NCBI GenBank assembly: GCA_007922225.1
Contig: ML679959.1
Location: forward strand, 22,567,851 to 22,631,850
From: Emydura subglobosa
Lineage: Eukaryota; Chordata; Testudines; Chelidae
Reading direction: 5' to 3'
Length of the DNA stretch: 64,000 nucleotides
Each line of letters begins with the position of its first letter. The stretch's first letter is position 1. Below the pieces are notes generated by a model. It was not told where the DNA came from and made no database searches. It was given only the letters and a program-made list of their open reading frames with translations. Positions 46,842-57,300 of the stretch are shown here, in pieces. The position numbers and the translations under genes were made by a program.

Positions 46842-47268
46842 TGTCAGAAACTGCAGGTCTTGAACCCTGGCCCACAGGGCTCTTAGGAATCAGGGCATTC
46901 CAACTTACCACATAGTGACCTGTTAATGCTGGTCAGAATAGAAGCTGAACTCTGACAGAGGACTCCAGTCCTGGAAGCTGATTGGCAGAATGCTGGAGGT
47001 CCTGATTGGTTCCATTGGTTCTATTTAAACCAAGCACAGGAATAGGGAAGTTGTCCATGCAACTGGGTTCCACCTGCTTAGGACAGCTTCCCCTGCAATA
47101 GCTGCTCCTACTTCCTAACTCTGATCTTCTGGTAACCTGATCATCCCTGCCTGCCTCCTGACTCTCAGTTTTGTCATCCAGCCTGTCTCAAACTCCAACT
47201 TCTTGGTATCTAACTGCCAACTCCTGCTCTCATAATTAGGTCAGATTGCCTACATTCTGATCGTGACA
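46842..47268 (+). repeat. Probable solo LTR, 427 bp
   Basis: Starts TGTCAGAAACTGCAGG and ends CTGATCGTGACA, giving TGTCA/TGACA inverted ends. A TATA-like CTATTTAAACC (about 47020) is followed by a CT-rich stretch of repeated CTGCCT/CTGACT-type words, a pattern common in turtle LTRs. The flanks TATGT and TACAT agree at only three of five positions, so a target duplication is not proven. No internal region is seen on either side. Confidence 0.55.
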
Positions 47269-48990
47269 TACATTTCTGGGGTAAAAAAGGTGCAGCTTCA
47301 AAGATTTGGTTCTATTTAGATAAACATCCTAAATCTTTGACATTTATAGTGTGGTGCTAATCTGAACAGTAGCTTTGTAAGTCTGGAAACTTTTAAAATC
47401 AAACCTCTCTATTTATTCAGAGTCAGATCTGCTGACTTGAGTGAAGAAACAAGTTTTTGCTATTGCTAGCTCTGCAGAACCAACACAGCTCTGTGAGAGC
47501 TAACGCTATTATTTTCTGGTTCATATACAATCAGTAATATAGTAATCTCATCTCAAGGTCCAGAGCATATTTGTGCAAACTCATTGTCTTCTAATACCAC
47601 TCTCTGTTATACCTGTGCTGTCCCACTGGCACTAGATCTGTCTAGGTGCAACTGAAGGCATAACTTGAAGCCAGTGGTGTTGCCTTGGTATAACAGGTCT
47701 GCAGTTGCCTGGTGTAGGTATGCAGAATTTTTATTATTGGGGATGGTGCATGAGTCGGAAAACCCATCTTGACTTTCAGAACCCAGATGAGTTTGTAGGT
47801 TTGGCAGTTAGATAAACCAGCTTTCTCATTGTAAAGTGACTACACTTCTATAAGTCTGGGGTAGGTGTTAGGGTGGAACCCCCTGAAGTGCCATGTTTAA
47901 AGAATGACTACCACCCATCCTTCAAAACCTGGCCCCAGCATCGTCATAATTTTTGTAACTCAGCTCTCCAGATTTCCTGTGGGTTGTACAGCCTTCTTTT
48001 TGCCCCTCCAGCTGTCAGCAGCAAGCATGTTTGTGTTTAATTTATGAAACGTTTCAGATCTTTGAGCCTTCTAAACTTTTTTTGTTGAAAGACTGGAATG
48101 CCCAACATGCTTCTGAACCATAAGTGCCCAAGATATAATCACCAAGAGATTAAGTAGAAGGGGTTACCAGACACGGTGAAGAGGCAATGCTAAATTTTCA
48201 ATATGAGTAGTGTGTCAAGGGCTGCAGAACAGGCTGGCATCTGTTTTTGTGGGGAAGGTATATTTATATTGAGCCAAACCTGATGATTTGGTTTCAGCTA
48301 GGGAGATGAATGATCAGTCTGTCTGGTTCTTGATCTGGACCCATTGATTTGTCTAGCTCTTCTCAGAGACTAATACTCTTCCCATCTCTCTTCCATCACA
48401 GAGTGTCACAATACTCCTTTGTCTTGCCTCTAGACTCCAAAACCCTGGTTGTCCTGTAGCATTATATCAACTGGTGGCATTATAACAAATCCAAGTGCTG
48501 CAGATAACAGACAAAATGTATTATATAAATGCCACTTTGAGGGTGCTGGGACAATGAACATTGGAAATAGACGGGCCAAGACTTCAAATGTGGCACTAAG
48601 TCTTCTTTGACGATTTTTCCCTTTTCCCCCAGTTTTAGTGGGCCTGACCCTATTAGGACAGTAAATCTTTTCAGGCCTAGACAAGGCTGGCCTTGAGGTC
48701 ACATGGCCTCACTTGCACCCTCCACCATGTGCATTTAACCAGCTTTAATTCCTGTTTGGATTCAAGGGTACATGGGATTTATGGGACTGGAGCTGCAGGA
48801 TTCTTAGGTATCTGGGGTCAGCATTAGGTGGAGGTCTAATTTGACTTCTGCTGTGGGAACAATATTGACATTTTTCAGAACAAACCATTGACTTATGTAA
48901 AAGGCAAAGTTTTACTCTGATACAACTCCCTGCTCTCTAAGGAAACTTACAGATCTAAGGTACTTCCATGGCTCCCACTGCTGTGGTGCC
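47269..48990. other. Intergenic DNA, no gene seen
   Basis: No named repeat. The frame at 48430-48702 (minus) has no motif and is unsupported. Confidence 0.45.
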
Positions 48991-48994
48991 TGAG

Positions 48995-49205
48995 CACCTG
49001 ACAATCTTTAATGTATTTTTCCTTACAACACCCCTGTGAGGGATAGCAGTGCTATTATTCCCATTTTACAGATGAGGAACTGAGGCATAGAGAGACTAAA
49101 TAACTTGTTCAGTTTCACAGGGGAAGCCTTTGGAGCACGGAGGTGAAACCTATATCTCCCAAGTCCTTTGCTAGTTCTCTAATCACAATACCTTTGTGGT
49201 CTGAC
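48995..49205 (-). repeat. MIR-like SINE
   Basis: 'TTTTACAGATGAGGAACTGA' is the reverse-complement core, preceded by 'GCACCTGACAATCTTTAATG' and followed by the worn tRNA-proximal part. It is closely similar to the copy 600 bp to the right and to 37165-37402. Confidence 0.75.
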
Positions 49206-49589
49206 TATGTATTTCTACCCACATTTTACAAGTAGGAAAAACGAGTTGGGGAAAGAAGAGGACTAAATAGTTTTTAATCCAAAATGAGAGTTCTTTCGCT
49301 AATACGAATTATATAAATAAATACATAAAAGGAATATAGAGACTGAGAGAAATTATGAAATGAAAAGCAGCTGTAACACATAGATTAAGTGATTGGGTAG
49401 GAGTGAGCATAGGAGTTATAGAGCTGGAATACATTCCTTTAGACTTGTTATATCATCCTATGAAAATAAAGAACTTAACATTGTAATTTAAGAGGAATAT
49501 TGTATAAACTTGAGTTATTAATGCAACTCAAGGCAATAATAACTTATATGCATTACATCTCTACCCGAGCAGAAATAACCCATCTGTCT

Positions 49590-49832
49590 ATATAGGTACT
49601 TACATGGCCCCATTACCATCACAGTTGAGTGCCTCACAATCTTTAATGTATTATCCTCCCAACATCCTGTGAGGCAGGGGAGTGCTCTTATCCCTGTTTT
49701 ACAAATGGGGAACTCAGGCAGAGAGATACTAAGTGAATTGCCCAAGGTCACTCAAGAAGTTAGTGGTGGAGTAGTGAATTGAACCCGGGTCTGTTGGCCC
49801 TAAATACTGGACTATCCTTCCTTTATTTTTTT
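49590..49832 (-). repeat. MIR-like SINE, near full-length
   Basis: 'GTGCCTCACAATCTTTAATG', 'CTGTTTTACAAATGGGGAAC', 'CAAGGTCACTCAAGAAGTTA' and 'TTGAACCCGGGTCTGTTGGC' (B-box region) follow the minus strand of a MIR-type SINE from 3' part to head. Confidence 0.78.
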
Positions 49833-51220
49833 CAAAGAAGGTCTCCTCATAGGTGGTAGAGGAATTAGGAGCTGGGGAGAAAACATGGAACTTGAGTTTT
49901 CTGGCAGGCACCTGTATGCATCATGCCCAATTTATCTACCAGATAAATTATACAGTGCCAAAGGAGTCATTAAGGTTTATCAGGTTACCTGTCTCCTACC
50001 ATTCCATGACTTTAACACCTTAAAACTAATATTACGAAAAGAAAATTCACAGACAATTTTTTTCAAAAGAAAAGAGAATCCTTTGTTTAAATAGTATGAA
50101 GGTTGTGACACAAATTAACAAAAGCCTGGGAATTCCAAAGTGTAGACTGCCATTGTCTTGTCTTACCCCTACAGTGTAAACTGAGGATATAGTGTCAGCC
50201 TTAACTTTGAATTTTCCTGGCTTCTGTCATTTCATGTCACAACCTTAACATTATTAATATATGTTTTTTGTCTAGGAAGAATAGCTAAAAAGGTTATTTT
50301 GACTAGTTTAGTGAAGAAGATGACACTAAAGTCAGAGAGGAACTAGAGGTACACTCCGTATTACCAAAGTGTGTCATTTTTAGAAAAAAATATAATTTTG
50401 AGTGCTTACAAACTACTTTCTTATAGCTACAGAAATATCACCACTCCCTACCAATAGATAGGAATCTATATTATATATGTTTTATATATAGGCTGCTCTT
50501 ATAGAGAGAGACAAGGAAGAACTCTTTACTAAGGACCAGATTTTGACAGGGATCTGGAAGGAAGTATACTGCCTCCACCCAAATGGTCAGGCTGCTATGT
50601 GGCAAAAAGTAGCATTAATGCTCATCAGCATCCTAACTGAATCCAGTTCAAGAGAGATTGGTAGCAGCTCGAAGTAGGTAGGCAACAAGGATTGCACGGA
50701 GCCAAATTACAGCATGAGGTACAGTTCCTATTGTACCAGGGTAAATATCTAATTTTGGGAGCCTGTACCACTGTTGCAAACTCTTGTAATTTCCTCTGAG
50801 CAACATGACTTTGGCTGGGCTGGAGCCTGTCAGGAAACCCCCAAAAGCTCCAGCTCTCTCCCACATTTCATCCCTGCCTGAGAGAAAACCCCCTCTGACT
50901 GGCTGCCTTCCCCACCACAAGGGGAAGAGTAGCCAATATGGGCTGCTGCAGAAGGCAGGCAGAGCTCTTCTGCTTCCCCATAGGAGCTGAGGGAGAGAGT
51001 TGGGTAGGGGCGAGGGAGTAGCTAACTCCAGTCTCACAGAAGGGGGCGTGGAGAAGGGAGCAGAAAGAGTCCAACAGCTCAGGGCAGCTCTGCTCCCTCC
51101 TCTTTTCACCACTCCTGTGAATGAGACAGTCTGTACTCGGCTCCTCCCCTCTTCCTATCCGCTCTACCAGAATTGCCTGACACACACACACAGGGCAGTT
51201 CAAAAATTTAGAAGACAGCG
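49833..51220. other. Intergenic DNA, GC-richer toward the right
   Basis: 50780-51180 is GC-rich and gives overlapping frames on both strands with low-complexity peptides; I do not accept them as genes. A short (CA)n run is at 51180-51191. No named repeat is seen. Confidence 0.4.
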
Positions 51221-51600
51221 TGTCACAGAGTGGGGTTCCCTCACCTTAAATTCCTCTCCACAAACAGCCCTCACGGCAAGTTCAACACCCACATGCTTTA
51301 TTTACAGTGTGAATATAACAGAACATGTTCCCCACAGCTCTTACATTCTCCTTAGGCTCAGTGTGAGAGGAGGGAGAGCTCTCATCTCTCTCAGATCCTG
51401 GGCTTCTCTGGCCCTTCCTTCCATCCAGTCTACCCCTCTTCCTGTCTCTCTTTTAGCCCTCCTCAGCTGATGAGCTGGCCCACATTGTGGACTGGTTAAT
51501 CATTCAATCCTGGACCAATTCTCTCCCTAATTTTCCCCATGTGGGGATGATTACCAAGTGCCCAGAGTGGTCAAACAGCCTACGGCTATTCTCTGTCACA
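51221..51600 (-). repeat. 3' LTR of the 51.2-54.4 kb element
   Basis: A 380-bp unit starting TGTCACAGAGTGGGG and ending CTCTGTCACA, so its ends are inverted TGTCACAG/CTGTGACA-type sequences. It matches 53449-54357 once the nested insertion is removed, for example 'CCTAATTTTCCCCATGTGGG' in both. Confidence 0.88.
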
Positions 51601-51715
51601 CGCTCCCCCCCCCTACTTTTGTTTTCCTGATGGGGTCTTTTCTCCTTCACCCAAGTTCAGCCTTTCCTCTGAGGGCTACTGTCCCCTCTTGGGGACAGGG
51701 TCTCTTTTAATTGGC

Positions 51716-52162
51716 TTACTGGTATTGCTCTGGAGCTTTCTCCATCTTCCACCCACAATAAGTGCATTCAGGGGAGGGTTTAGCCCCCATATCTGTATCT
51801 GCCCACCTATCCTCACACCAGGGGTACCCTTTTATATCATTGGGCTCCTTCTCTGTTTCTGATGTCTCATCCATGTTATCCTGGCTTTCATCACTCGGTT
51901 GTCCTGGCTCTGGACCACTGTGGCATTCAACCTTTTCACATAGCATTTTGCCTACCTTTTTTACCAAAACTCGTTCTAGTTTTGCCCCATTTTCATTCTC
52001 CTCAAACTTGGGGTCTTTCCCTAGGCCATTGGGTTCCTGTGTAGTCTCCTGTCTAGGATGTCTCATTTCTTCTTTTTCTAGCCCCAGTGGGTTTTGGACC
52101 GATTCCTTGATATCTTGTTTGTTCTTGTCCTGCATTTTATGGCCACTTAGGTCTCTGGACAT
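51716..52162 (-). pseudogene. Acidic, hydrophilic 148-codon frame downstream of gag
   Basis: An open frame between the zinc knuckle and the polypurine tract. It is rich in Glu, Lys, Gly, Asp and Pro, with stretches such as DNMDETSETEKEPNDIK, and includes a late CTYCGW. I recognise no enzymatic motif; it is not pol. It may be an accessory or gag-extension frame of a gag-only element, or sequence that happens to be open. The parallel frame at 20014-20466 lies at the same place in the other LTR element. The Met used as start is only the first available. Confidence 0.4.
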
Positions 52163-52479
52163 TCCTCCCTTTCCTTAAAGAAAAAGGGAGCCCATCTGTT
52201 GTGATTAATACCAGTTTGGGCAAGGTCCTGATCACCCCAACCCGCTTCCATCAAAATGATCCTCAAATTTCCCAAGGTACTCTGGCCTCTGGACAGATTT
52301 TTCTCCTCCCTGTGAATACACATCAATTTAACTCTCTCTCCCAGCATCCTTCAACAGGGTTTTCCCTAATCTTCCCTGGTCAGCGAGCACCCAGTGGTAG
52401 AGTCTATTAGGGCTATCCCTTATTGGTACCCCAGTGTCACAGAGTTACTGGATGTCTGTTTTGACTGTTCCCCCCAAGG

Positions 52480-52772
52480 GCATCTGTCCACCCACAGTAC
52501 TCAGTGAAATTACTCTTCATATAAGGGCAGTCCCTTTCCAAATGTCTAGAACCCCCATGTTGGTTACACACCATTTGTCATTGCACGGGCAGGGTTTCCT
52601 TTTTGTCTTTCCTCTTCTTTTCTGGTGTCTTTATTGTTGGAGGCTTCCCTCCTTTCTTCCCCAGATCATGTCCTCTAAATAGACAGACTGGTTTATTAGG
52701 GATGCCTGCCTCCACAAACTTTTTAATGAGTTTTAGAGGGGATTCTGTGATGGCGGGTTGATGTGTCTGCAC
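52480..52772 (-). pseudogene. Nucleocapsid region with mutated CCHC knuckle
   Basis: A basic stretch (TPEKKRKDKKE, in a frame at 52578-52772) precedes the knuckle. In a different frame CNQHGGSRHLERDCPY gives C-x2-H-x4-H-x4-C: Cys 52566-52568, His in place of the second Cys at 52557-52559, His 52542-52544, Cys 52527-52529. One zinc ligand is thus changed from Cys to His. A frame change separates the basic stretch from the knuckle. It fits the RNA-binding nucleocapsid part of Gag. Confidence 0.65.
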
Positions 52773-52798
52773 CCAACCTTATTGACCACAGGGCGATT

Positions 52799-53044
52799 CT
52801 ATAATAGTCCTCTGTCATCTGGCCTTAGCCACTTAGTGGCCCAATCAAATAATTGTAAAGGCCCTAGAATGTGTCCCCTCCAACCATCTTGCTGACCAAA
52901 ACTTCTGTATCTTTCTGGAGACAGCCCCATTCGAACTAAGATGGACGCTTTTACGATATCACAATCGGCTGCCTGCGTACCACTTAATGACATATAAGGG
53001 GCTTCTCCTGAGAGGTGGGGAGCCAACCGGAGGACCAATACCAT
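52799..53044 (-). pseudogene. Gag capsid segment resembling the SCAN domain
   Basis: An 81-residue minus-strand frame: LRLAPHLSGEAPYMSLSG near the start, then ILVRMGLSPERYRSFG and finally FDWATKWLRPDDRGLL. The order LSGEA - ILxRxGxSPExYR - W(L)RP is that of the capsid in Gmr1-like Gypsy Gag, and the last part overlaps the beginning of the SCAN domain (R-F-x-x-F...WLRP). In the element it would build the particle shell. Comparison with its neighbour frame at 53068-53385 shows at least one frame break near 53050-53065, and the region after WLRP is lost or out of frame. Confidence 0.7.
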
Positions 53045-53067
53045 ATTTTCTCAGCCTGCTCCTCACA

Positions 53068-53385
53068 CTACCTACTCCATAATAAAAAGTCATCGGGCTC
53101 ATCTGTCAGACCTATATTGCACAGCCCTGTGCCCACCACCCACATATCCCTCCTACCAGGAGACTCAATAGCTTCTCCATGAACTGTTGCTGTACCTGTA
53201 CCTGGCTTGTGGCAAACTCCTATAGGTTCTGGTGGTGCTTTTCTATTTGCCAGAATAACAAGGACTCTGTCTTTTGTCGCTGGGTCTGTTGGAACTCTTG
53301 GAGAGTTTTCTGTGAACTCCTTCTGCTGTTCCCTTACCCAGTGCATGAGTTCCTTCCTGCTGCCCAGTCTGCCCTGCCTTCTCAT
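53068..53385 (-). pseudogene. Gag N-terminal region
   Basis: A 105-codon frame that begins with a basic, Gln/Glu-rich helix (ELMHWVREQQKEFTEN) and ends LTDEPDDFLLWSR. The D-x-P-x-x-F-L word just before the capsid is typical of Gypsy-type Gag. It lies 40-60 bp downstream of the primer-binding-site candidate, as expected for the first gene. The reading frame breaks before the capsid segment. Confidence 0.6.
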
Positions 53386-53428
53386 TGGCTCCCCTCTCCA
53401 GCCCTTCTGCTACACTGGAGAGTGGAAG

Positions 53429-53446
53429 ATCCTAGACAAGCCCCCA
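53429..53446 (-). promoter_or_regulatory. Primer-binding site candidate, tRNA-Pro type
   Basis: On the minus strand TGGGGGCTTGTCTAGGAT starts two bases beyond the LTR end. It agrees with the well-known retroviral tRNA-Pro primer-binding site at 15 of 18 positions, and the three differences are C-to-T or G-to-A changes. This would be where the tRNA primes minus-strand DNA synthesis. The position supports both the element's orientation and the LTR boundary. Confidence 0.7.
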
Positions 53447-53448
53447 CT

Positions 53449-54357
53449 TCTCACAAGGCAGGTTTCCCTCACCCTAGATTCCTCTCTGCAAACATTCTTT
53501 ATGCAGAACTTGTGACAAGTTCAACATCAAGTGCTTTAGTTACAGTTAGGGTGGCCAACTTTCTAATTTGCGAAAACCGGACACTGAGCATGGGAACCTC
53601 CCCAACCCAGTGCTCCACTGCTTCCCCCTGGGGCCCCACCCCTACTCCGCCACTTCCCCCGAGATCCTGCCCTACCGCTTCTCTCCCCCACCCCACCGTC
53701 ACTTGCTGCTGTCTCCACCTCCCTCCCCCTGCCAGCTGAGCAGTGCTCTAGGATGAAAGGGTGATTGGGGCAGGACGTTCAAGGGAGAGCTGCATTCCAA
53801 GGGTGGGAGATTGGGGCAGGATAGGAGAAGGAGAGCTGTGCTCTGGGGTGTGGGGGTGACTGGGGCAGGATGCGGGAGCCTCCCAGTACCCATCTCTGCT
53901 GGAGCTGGGTGCTTCCTAAATGCTCCTCCAGGCTCCAGCAGCAGCTGCTGCTCTTCCTGCCCCTTGGTGGTGAAGACCAGTTACAGTAGGTAACTGGACT
54001 TTTAGCATCTGACCAGACACTGCAAGGTCTCCTTTCCCGCCGGACACTTGGCAACCCTACATAGAACAGAACACATTCCCCACAGGTCCATGTTCTTACG
54101 TTCTCCCTAGCCCAGGATAAGAGGGGGAAAGATCTCATCTCTCTCATATCCTGGACTTCTCTGGCACTTTCTTCCAGCTTTTCATTCTTCCACTTCCTGT
54201 CTCTGTTTTAGCTCTCCTCAGATGATGAACTGAGCCACCTTGTTAATTGGTTAGCCATTCAATCCTGGGCCAATTATCTCCCTAATTTTCCCCATGTGGG
54301 GACACTTACCAAGTGCCCAGAGTGGTGTGTCAGCCCAAGGCTACTCACGCTGTCGGA
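53449..54357 (-). repeat. 5' LTR, interrupted by a nested DNA element
   Basis: Starts TCTCACAAGGCAGG and ends near GCTGTCGGA, both worn relative to the other LTR (TGTCACAG...CTGTCACA). Without the nested 513 bp about 396 bp remain, against 380 in the partner. Shared blocks include 'TTCCCTCACC', 'GAACAGAACACATTCCCCAC' (against a near-identical block at 51330) and 'CCAAGTGCCCAGAGTGG'. Confidence 0.85.
53547..54059. mobile_element. Non-autonomous DNA element with internal tandem repeat
   Basis: It interrupts the LTR homology exactly. Left end TAGGGTGGCCAA and right end TTGGCAACCCTA are inverted with one mismatch, and both ends are followed inward by CCGGACAC-type sequence ('AAAACCGGACACTGAG', 'GCCGGACACTTGGC'). 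The centre has two and a half copies of a 46-49 bp unit starting GGGGCAGGA (53767, 53813, 53862). There is no transposase. Families with GGGTNGCCAA ends and CCGGACAC are abundant in turtle DNA; I cannot give a superfamily with confidence. Confidence 0.75.
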
Positions 54358-57300
54358 TCAAAAAATACAATATAATCTTTATTCCCCCACCCCGCCCCCC
54401 GCAGCGTCTGATTGATACTTTTTGAACTTTCAGGGTTGACAGGGTTGCTGTGCTGAACAAAGCTTTGGGTGCTGGCTCCTTATGTGTCCTATTCCTGTTA
54501 GTAGCAGGAATGATTTGCAAAATAATGGCTGTGTATAGGAGCCATTGTCTAGATGGTGAACTCACATAAATATAGACCTTGCTCACATCCCATTATGTCC
54601 TTTTGAACAGTCTCTGTGCAGTCTCAGAAGCCAGAATCTGGAATATAACCCCCACAGTGCTGTCCCACCACTGGCTGTGGGTTTTCTGATGTGCATGTAT
54701 ATTTAACACATTAGTGAGCTGTTTTCTCCCACCTTTATCAAAGATCTGAGGTTCCTTCATCATTTTCTGTTTAATCTTGCATCTTCAAGGTCCAGTGTAA
54801 TAATCAGTACAGTTCTGGGAGAAAAGGACTTGATGCCACAGTCAACTTTGTTCCTTCATTAGCCAGAATAGTCGGTACTGAACAATGTGAAGCCTTCTCT
54901 CTTCCCTCCACCCTGAGAGTTGAACGTGATGCCTTCTCTGCTCTTCCAGTTCCTGAAGTTCAGTCCATATCTCCTCCAGTGCACTGTGACAGTTTAGGGC
55001 TACATTTTCAGGTGACAGCAGATAAAACCCAAAGTACTTAACCATGGTGATTGGACGCTCAGAGCATGATCCTGCAAATCGTTGCTGAGGGAAAAGTCCC
55101 ATTGTAGTCCTTATTGGGGAGGACTTAACACTGAAGTCGGTGAGAGTTTTACCTCAGTGCAGAGAAGGGTAGGATCTGGCCCACAATGAGCAGCTTGCCC
55201 TATTCATAGGATCAAGAATTGCCATGGTTACAAATTTTGTATTCTTGCTGCCATTTCCTGGAAATTTTACCCTTACTTTCTATGCTTCAGGGGCTTTTTT
55301 TGTTATTTGCTGAGTGCCGATAGTGCAGTAGCTGCTGTGTGAAGCACAGAGGGAAAATGTGGTCCCTGCCCCAAACAGTTTGAAACTGCTGTATGTATTA
55401 TCCTCATTCTATACATGTGGAAATTAAGGGAAAGCCATTAAGGGTAAAGTTTTCTGAATTATCTAAGTGATTTAGGAGCATGACTCACTGACTGTCCATG
55501 AGACTTGTGCATCTAAATCAGTTAGACAATTTTGAAAATTACACCCAGATTAATTTACACATAACCACAGGATGGTCAGGATTAGCAGACAGGATTTCCA
55601 CATTTCCTGTCCTGAATATCTATCAAATGGGTAGAAATAAAAAAAAAACCAAAACTAAGTGCAACCAAGTTGACTATCACAACACAGAATGGCAGAAATT
55701 CTTTTATGAAGTTGTTGCTTGGTTCTCAGTACATTTCCCACTCCACTCTACCCTTCTTGTACTTAGGGCATCGTAAGGATCTGAGAACAGTTTATAGTTT
55801 TATGCATAATTTTTATAACATACATCAACATATCGGGGATAATAGAATGATTTAAGGGAAGATCACCTTAACCCGGAATTCCCAAGTTTTTATCCAGTTC
55901 TGTCACAATGTTCATGATAACATAGTTTTTCTGTTTTTTTTTTTTTGACAAGTAGCAATAAAAAAGAGTTAAACAGCAAATAGCCAAAACCAAACAATTC
56001 CTTTACTTATTGTACATTTTGGTTTGCTTCTTGGGCCCCTCGTACATCTCACCACACTGTATAAAGGAAGAAATTAATTAACAGTGCATGTCTTACCCTC
56101 TTGATCAATGGAAAATCCATCAAACTTTTTCAAATGGGAATAATTTTGGAAAATGGAAGAGCATGTCAGTATGCACTCAGAATGCCATCCAAATACTGGA
56201 TAGAAATTTAAGCTCCTACAGTGGGTCATCACACCGGTATTTCTCTTTACTTAACCTAGGATATAACTATGATAAAATATTTTGGATAACATCGGTGGTA
56301 AATGCTGCCTTTTTAATGGCACAGGAATAGTACTATACTATACTTGTTGGCATAGCAACAGTATTGTGCTTTTCTGTACAGTATGTCCAGGAATGGATGG
56401 TGACATCTATTTTCTTACTTCTAGACCTATGGGGCAGAGGTGACATGTTTAGGAAATTATGGCCCACTGCTTACCCGTTAATGTACTAACACTACTGTTA
56501 TAGTTTCAATGAAATTAGCTTCCCCACATCCTACGTTTTTGTTGAGGATGGCCTGTGAGATGGCAGCCAGCTAAAGAAAACGAGCTCACTAGAGGGAAAG
56601 GTGGTCAGTAGCAAAATGGAAATGATGCAATTACAATCTACTGGACCAGCCTTTAGGCAGTGCTGGACTCAGAGCAAGAGAACCTATTTTCAAAATACAA
56701 CCAAGTACTGTCTTTATAGAGAAAACAAAAACAATGGGTGTTAAATACAAGAAATAAAGCATAATTAAGGATCTGAATTAAACTGACTAAAGGCAAGAAA
56801 TGTCTTAGTCTGTTCGTATCACTCTGGTGTGCCTTTTGCTGGGATTTTACACATTAAGATTGCCACGTATTACTTAGTATTGTTAATACACAAAATCCTG
56901 GCAAAAGGTTGACATTGTAATGGCTCTAAAGGAGCCATTTCAATGTAAATCCTAAGGGTCTATCAATGTGCAGGGGATTTATGTGGGTGAGTCCCATTAA
57001 TGGTAATGGGACTTATGTGCGTAAATCTCTTCTGCATTTGATGGGAAAATAGACTCCTTAGTATGCAAAGTCTCATTTGAAATCAAAGGACATTTGCATA
57101 AGATCCATACGTAGTATGCAACTCAGTGTGTGTTGAAAACAGTATGAAAAGAAAATAATATACATTAGCCATTTCTCTGTATAAATAAATCAGTTATTTC
57201 CCATATTTTTAGTGCAAAAGCATTCTTCATATTATGGATTTAACTTGTTATTGTTTTTAAAATTAAGCAATGTTTACATTAGAGTCCACAAAAATTAGAA

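Larger units (their letters stand above)
51221..54357 (-). mobile_element. Two-LTR Gypsy-type retrotransposon with SCAN-related gag, minus strand
   Basis: LTRs at 51221-51600 and 53449-54357 flank about 1.85 kb. All element signals read on the minus strand: a primer-binding-site candidate beside the right LTR, gag segments in N-to-C order going left, a CCHC knuckle, then a polypurine tract (minus AGTAGGGGGGGGGAG, 51603-51617) beside the left LTR. The capsid segment resembles the Gmr1-like Gypsy capsid from which the vertebrate SCAN domain is thought to derive. No protease, RT or integrase is visible, so the copy was non-autonomous or deleted. A 513-bp DNA element is nested in the 5' LTR. No target duplication is evident. 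Confidence 0.85.

Noticed and set aside
50648..51470. Overlapping frames of 111-156 codons on both strands
   Set aside because: They overlap each other in a GC-rich stretch, have no domain, and one continues into an LTR. Composition explains them.
51762..52178. 138-codon plus-strand frame
   Set aside because: It is the antisense of the hydrophilic retrotransposon frame and has no motif.
53179..53739. Longest open frame in the window (186 codons, plus strand)
   Set aside because: It runs antisense to the gag region and into the nested DNA element, crossing an LTR boundary. The peptide is Pro/Ser/Cys-rich low-complexity sequence caused by GC-rich DNA.
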